From Chromatiales bacterium (GTDB lineage: Bacteria > Pseudomonadota > Gammaproteobacteria > Thiohalomonadales > Thiohalomonadaceae), in assembly GCA_029864785.1 (NCBI GenBank), contig JAOTST010000057.1, positions 1 to 8,052 on the forward strand: DNA of 8,052 nt, written 5' to 3'. The position numbers and the translations under genes are program-made. Position 1 is the first letter of the stretch; each line of letters begins with the position of its first letter. The notes beneath the pieces are model-generated. The model did no database searches and was not told where the DNA came from. It worked only from the letters and a program-made list of their open reading frames with translations. Positions 5,555 through 8,052 of the stretch are shown in pieces.

Positions 5555-7846
5555 ATGAGTAAAGAGATTGAATTACTGGCACCCGGTGGAGACATCGATT
5601 CTATAAAAGCCGCCATTCTGGCTGGGGCAAATGCAGTCTACTGTGGTCTGGATAAATTCAATGCCCGTGGCCGGGCAAAAAATATCACCTTTGGTGATCT
5701 CAATGGAATTTTAAGGCTTGCCCACAAACACAACTGTGAAATTTTCTTAACCATTAATATTATTATTGTGGAGAGTGAGCTCCCGGCTCTCATCACCCTA
5801 CTCAATAGACTTGTGAACACGCGCATTGATGGCATCATTGTTCAGGATCTGGGGCTCTTTTATCTTCTCAATAAATATTTTCCAACCCTTAAAATTCATG
5901 CATCGACCCAACTTACGACTCACAATAAAGGTCAAATCAAATTTTTACACCAACTGAAAGCAACGCGCGTTAATCTCTCCCGTGAACTAAATATTAATGA
6001 GATCAAAACAATCACTGATGTTGCTCACGACCACGGCATATTGACAGAAGTATTTGTCCACGGATCCAACTGCATCTCATTTTCGGGGCTCTGCTATATG
6101 AGCTCCGTCAATGGCGGGAATTCCGGGAATCGTGGGCGCTGTAGTCAGCCATGTCGAGATCAATATTTGACAACGGCTGAGGGTGTTGATTTCCCCCTCA
6201 ATATAAAAGACAACTCAGCATATTCTGACCTGAGCGCCCTATCCGATGCCGGTGTCGACTCCATAAAAATAGAGGGTCGAATAAAAAAATACCACTATGT
6301 CCACACCGTTGTTGATACATGGAGGAAGCAACTTAATAATCTTTATGAACAAAATAGATTAAGTAGCGATAACAGTGATCTTAGAAAGGTATTTAACCGT
6401 GATTTTTCAAACTCCTTTTTACAGGGAGAAATAGGTAAAGATCTGTTTATTGATAATCCTCGCGATCACTCTGCAATCCATCGATCAAAAACATCCAGCG
6501 GTATTACTACCACCAATTTAACTGCCTCTAAAAAAGAACTTTTTGATATAAAAACCGAAATCATCACCCATGTTAAAGATGAGATTGAGAAATTAAGTAT
6601 TGAAAAAGAGCCTCTAAAAATCACCTTTTCGGGTAACCGTGGAGAGCTACTAAAAGTATCCATTAAATCCGTTGACCACTCTTTTTGCAGCCATTCTGAA
6701 ACCCCTCTATGCGAAATGGTGCTTAATGACGGTGTAAAGCATTCGTCCAGCAAGAATCGAGCATCACCCTTCGATCGTGACGCACTTTTAAAACGGTTTA
6801 AGGTACTCAATGATGGTGAGTATTTTATTCATGATATTGATATTGACGGATCATTAACAGATCTGGTGATTCCATTTAAAGAGCTGACTCTAATAAAAAA
6901 TAGTATCGTGTCAACGCTCAATGGAGGCACTGCACCTATTCCTCCTGTGGAAGCCACCAAGCTACAGCAACAGCATGCTGAAAATGTACCGATGGCTCTA
7001 TCCGTATTGATATCATCTAAAGATGACCTCTATCTTAGCGATGACTCAGATGATACGTCGATAGAGGTCTATTTTAAACTGCCCAATAATTTTGGCCACA
7101 GACTGTCCGAGTTTGTCGATCTATTTACAACCCATGAAGGACTTACTCCGTGGTTCCCATCAGTGCTACTCGACAATGATTATAATATCGCCATTGATTT
7201 TCTAAGAATGCTCAAACCGAAACGCATCGTTACCAATAATAGTGGGATAGCCTATGCCGCTTATCAACAAGGAATAACATGGATTGCCGGCCCCTACCTT
7301 AATCTTGTTAATTCTTATAGCCTGTTATGCTTAAAGGAAAATTTTAATTGCGCGGGCGCATTTCTATCTAACGAGATCAATAGACGGCAGATCAAACAGA
7401 TCAAACGGCCAGATAATTTTGAACTCATTTATAGTATCTATCACCCGATTGTATTGATGACAAGCAGGGTCTGTTTCTTTCATCAGGTCACTGGCTGTAA
7501 GAAAAACATTGTCGATAACAAATGTATCCAGCGCTGCGAGCGGTCATCCTTTATTACCAATTTAAAAAATACCTCACACTTTATAAAGAAAGAGCTCGGC
7601 AGTTACCATAATATTTTTAATGAAACCAATTTTTTAAATACTAATATCGCCAAGGATATTCCAGATCTATTCTCTGGATTATTTATTGATTTGAGCGAGA
7701 TCAAAACAGAGACACAAACCACCTCTAATAAACTAGAGATGGTTAACCTTTTCGAGAATCACCTAAAGGGAGATGTTGATGCATCAGAGAAGATCAAAAA
7801 AACTATCTTCCCATCAACTCATACCCAATATATTAAAGGTATTTAG
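5555..7846 (+). CDS. U32-family (RlhA-like) protein with DUF3656 and two Cys clusters
   Basis: The 763-residue protein begins with the U32 signature IELLAPGGDIDSIKAAI. The U32 core covers about 1-255: HASTQLTTHNKGQ at 115-127, VNLSRELN at 139-146, the cysteine region with Cys173, Cys180, Cys196 and Cys200 (ending RGRCSQPCR), and DSIKIEGRIKKYHYV at 235-249. A DUF3656-like domain follows at about 340-455. The C-terminal half (about 475-763) has a second set, Cys640, Cys648, Cys657 and Cys661 (CFFHQVTGC, then CIQRC). E. coli RlhA (653 aa, hydroxylation of 23S rRNA C2501) has the same U32-DUF3656 order and also C-terminal cysteines; this protein is longer. U32 members are often labelled peptidase or collagenase, but the tested relatives RlhA and TrhP act in RNA hydroxylation and need iron-sulfur supply. 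An RNA-modification role is inferred and the substrate is unknown. No Shine-Dalgarno sequence precedes the ATG. Confidence 0.85.
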   Translation: MSKEIELLAPGGDIDSIKAAILAGANAVYCGLDKFNARGRAKNITFGDLNGILRLAHKHNCEIFLTINIIIVESELPALITLLNRLVNTRIDGIIVQDLGLFYLLNKYFPTLKIHASTQLTTHNKGQIKFLHQLKATRVNLSRELNINEIKTITDVAHDHGILTEVFVHGSNCISFSGLCYMSSVNGGNSGNRGRCSQPCRDQYLTTAEGVDFPLNIKDNSAYSDLSALSDAGVDSIKIEGRIKKYHYVHTVVDTWRKQLNNLYEQNRLSSDNSDLRKVFNRDFSNSFLQGEIGKDLFIDNPRDHSAIHRSKTSSGITTTNLTASKKELFDIKTEIITHVKDEIEKLSIEKEPLKITFSGNRGELLKVSIKSVDHSFCSHSETPLCEMVLNDGVKHSSSKNRASPFDRDALLKRFKVLNDGEYFIHDIDIDGSLTDLVIPFKELTLIKNSIVSTLNGGTAPIPPVEATKLQQQHAENVPMALSVLISSKDDLYLSDDSDDTSIEVYFKLPNNFGHRLSEFVDLFTTHEGLTPWFPSVLLDNDYNIAIDFLRMLKPKRIVTNNSGIAYAAYQQGITWIAGPYLNLVNSYSLLCLKENFNCAGAFLSNEINRRQIKQIKRPDNFELIYSIYHPIVLMTSRVCFFHQVTGCKKNIVDNKCIQRCERSSFITNLKNTSHFIKKELGSYHNIFNETNFLNTNIAKDIPDLFSGLFIDLSEIKTETQTTSNKLEMVNLFENHLKGDVDASEKIKKTIFPSTHTQYIKGI

Positions 7847-7948
7847 AATTGTGCATAAACGCAATAACGAGCGCAATAAAAATTATGATTATTTGGCCGC
7901 AAGCCACCATCAGTTACTATTTTTTAAATTAGCTATATCATAGATGAG

Positions 7949-8052
7949 ATGACAGATTCTAAAATCAGCACCCCTTATGAAATGATTATCGAGGTTGTTC
8001 CCGAAGATATCGATCAAATGGGTCATGTCAATAACGTCGTCTACTTGCGCTG
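7949..8052 (+). CDS. Hot-dog-fold acyl-CoA thioesterase, N-terminal part, cut by window edge
   Basis: Only the first 34 residues are present. The segment PEDIDQMGHVNNVVYLR (18-34) is the signature of FadM/YbgC-type 4HBT thioesterases, with Asp22 at the position of the catalytic aspartate and the GHVNN loop after it. Such enzymes hydrolyse acyl-CoA thioesters in the cytoplasm and usually have 130-160 residues. I chose the ATG at 7949; the earlier ATG at 7944 is out of frame and meets TGA at once. No Shine-Dalgarno sequence sits at a usable distance, while TATCAT (7936-7941) ends 7 nt before the start. The gene is 102 bp after the U32 gene; I see no terminator between them. Confidence 0.8.
   Translation, partial: MTDSKISTPYEMIIEVVPEDIDQMGHVNNVVYLR

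Noticed and set aside
5638..6810. Minus-strand open frames inside the U32 gene (5638-5838, 6466-6810)
   Set aside because: They lie within a well-supported conserved gene and show no domain of their own.
7388..7405. Short direct repeat AGATCAAAC twice
   Set aside because: It simply encodes the repeated QIK residues of the U32 protein.
7847..7948. AATAA/TTATT hairpin after the U32 gene as a terminator
   Set aside because: The pairing is AT-only apart from imperfect GC ends, and the following bases are not T-rich.

Overview
The window looks like an ordinary chromosomal stretch of a moderately AT-rich gammaproteobacterium. The evidence is protein-level: a PpiC that can be read almost residue by residue against the enterobacterial one, a membrane-anchored cache/PAS signalling protein of the kind common in free-living gammaproteobacteria, a DUF1294 protein, and a NorE/NorF pair pointing to respiratory NO handling. 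No rRNA, tRNA, CRISPR array, transposase or phage structural gene is visible. The genus cannot be fixed from the sequence alone.

Layout. 1-1328 (minus): 5' part of a signalling protein with an N-terminal membrane anchor, a periplasmic cache-like sensor, a second membrane helix and two PAS domains; it runs off the left edge before any output domain. 1329-1791: AT-rich intergenic DNA with a weak candidate promoter for that gene. 1792-2940 (plus): a DUF6326 membrane protein, the parvulin isomerase ppiC, and 11 bp behind it a DUF1294 membrane protein whose stop codon lies in the loop of a probable terminator. 3054-3605 (minus): a DUF2493/SLOG-fold protein with a C-terminal extension. 3804-4301 (plus): a compact one-domain asparaginase-like protein, divergent from the DUF2493 gene. 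4564-5450 (plus): norE and norF, overlapping by ATGA, with no norCB beside them. 5555-7846 (plus): a 763-residue U32-family protein (U32 core, DUF3656, C-terminal half), a longer relative of the rRNA hydroxylation factor RlhA. 7949-8052 (plus): start of a hot-dog-fold acyl-CoA thioesterase, cut by the right edge.

The genes do not form one pathway. Real functional couplings are norE-norF (overlapping, accessory subunits of the haem-copper/NO-reductase family) and possibly ppiC-DUF1294 (co-transcribed). I found no convincing undescribed multi-gene system. The points most worth following are: (i) start codons without a Shine-Dalgarno sequence that have a -10-like hexamer 5-7 nt upstream, best for the U32 gene, suggesting leaderless transcripts; (ii) the duplicated four-cysteine pattern in the U32 protein; (iii) norEF away from norCB; (iv) a compact asparaginase that keeps its catalytic residues.
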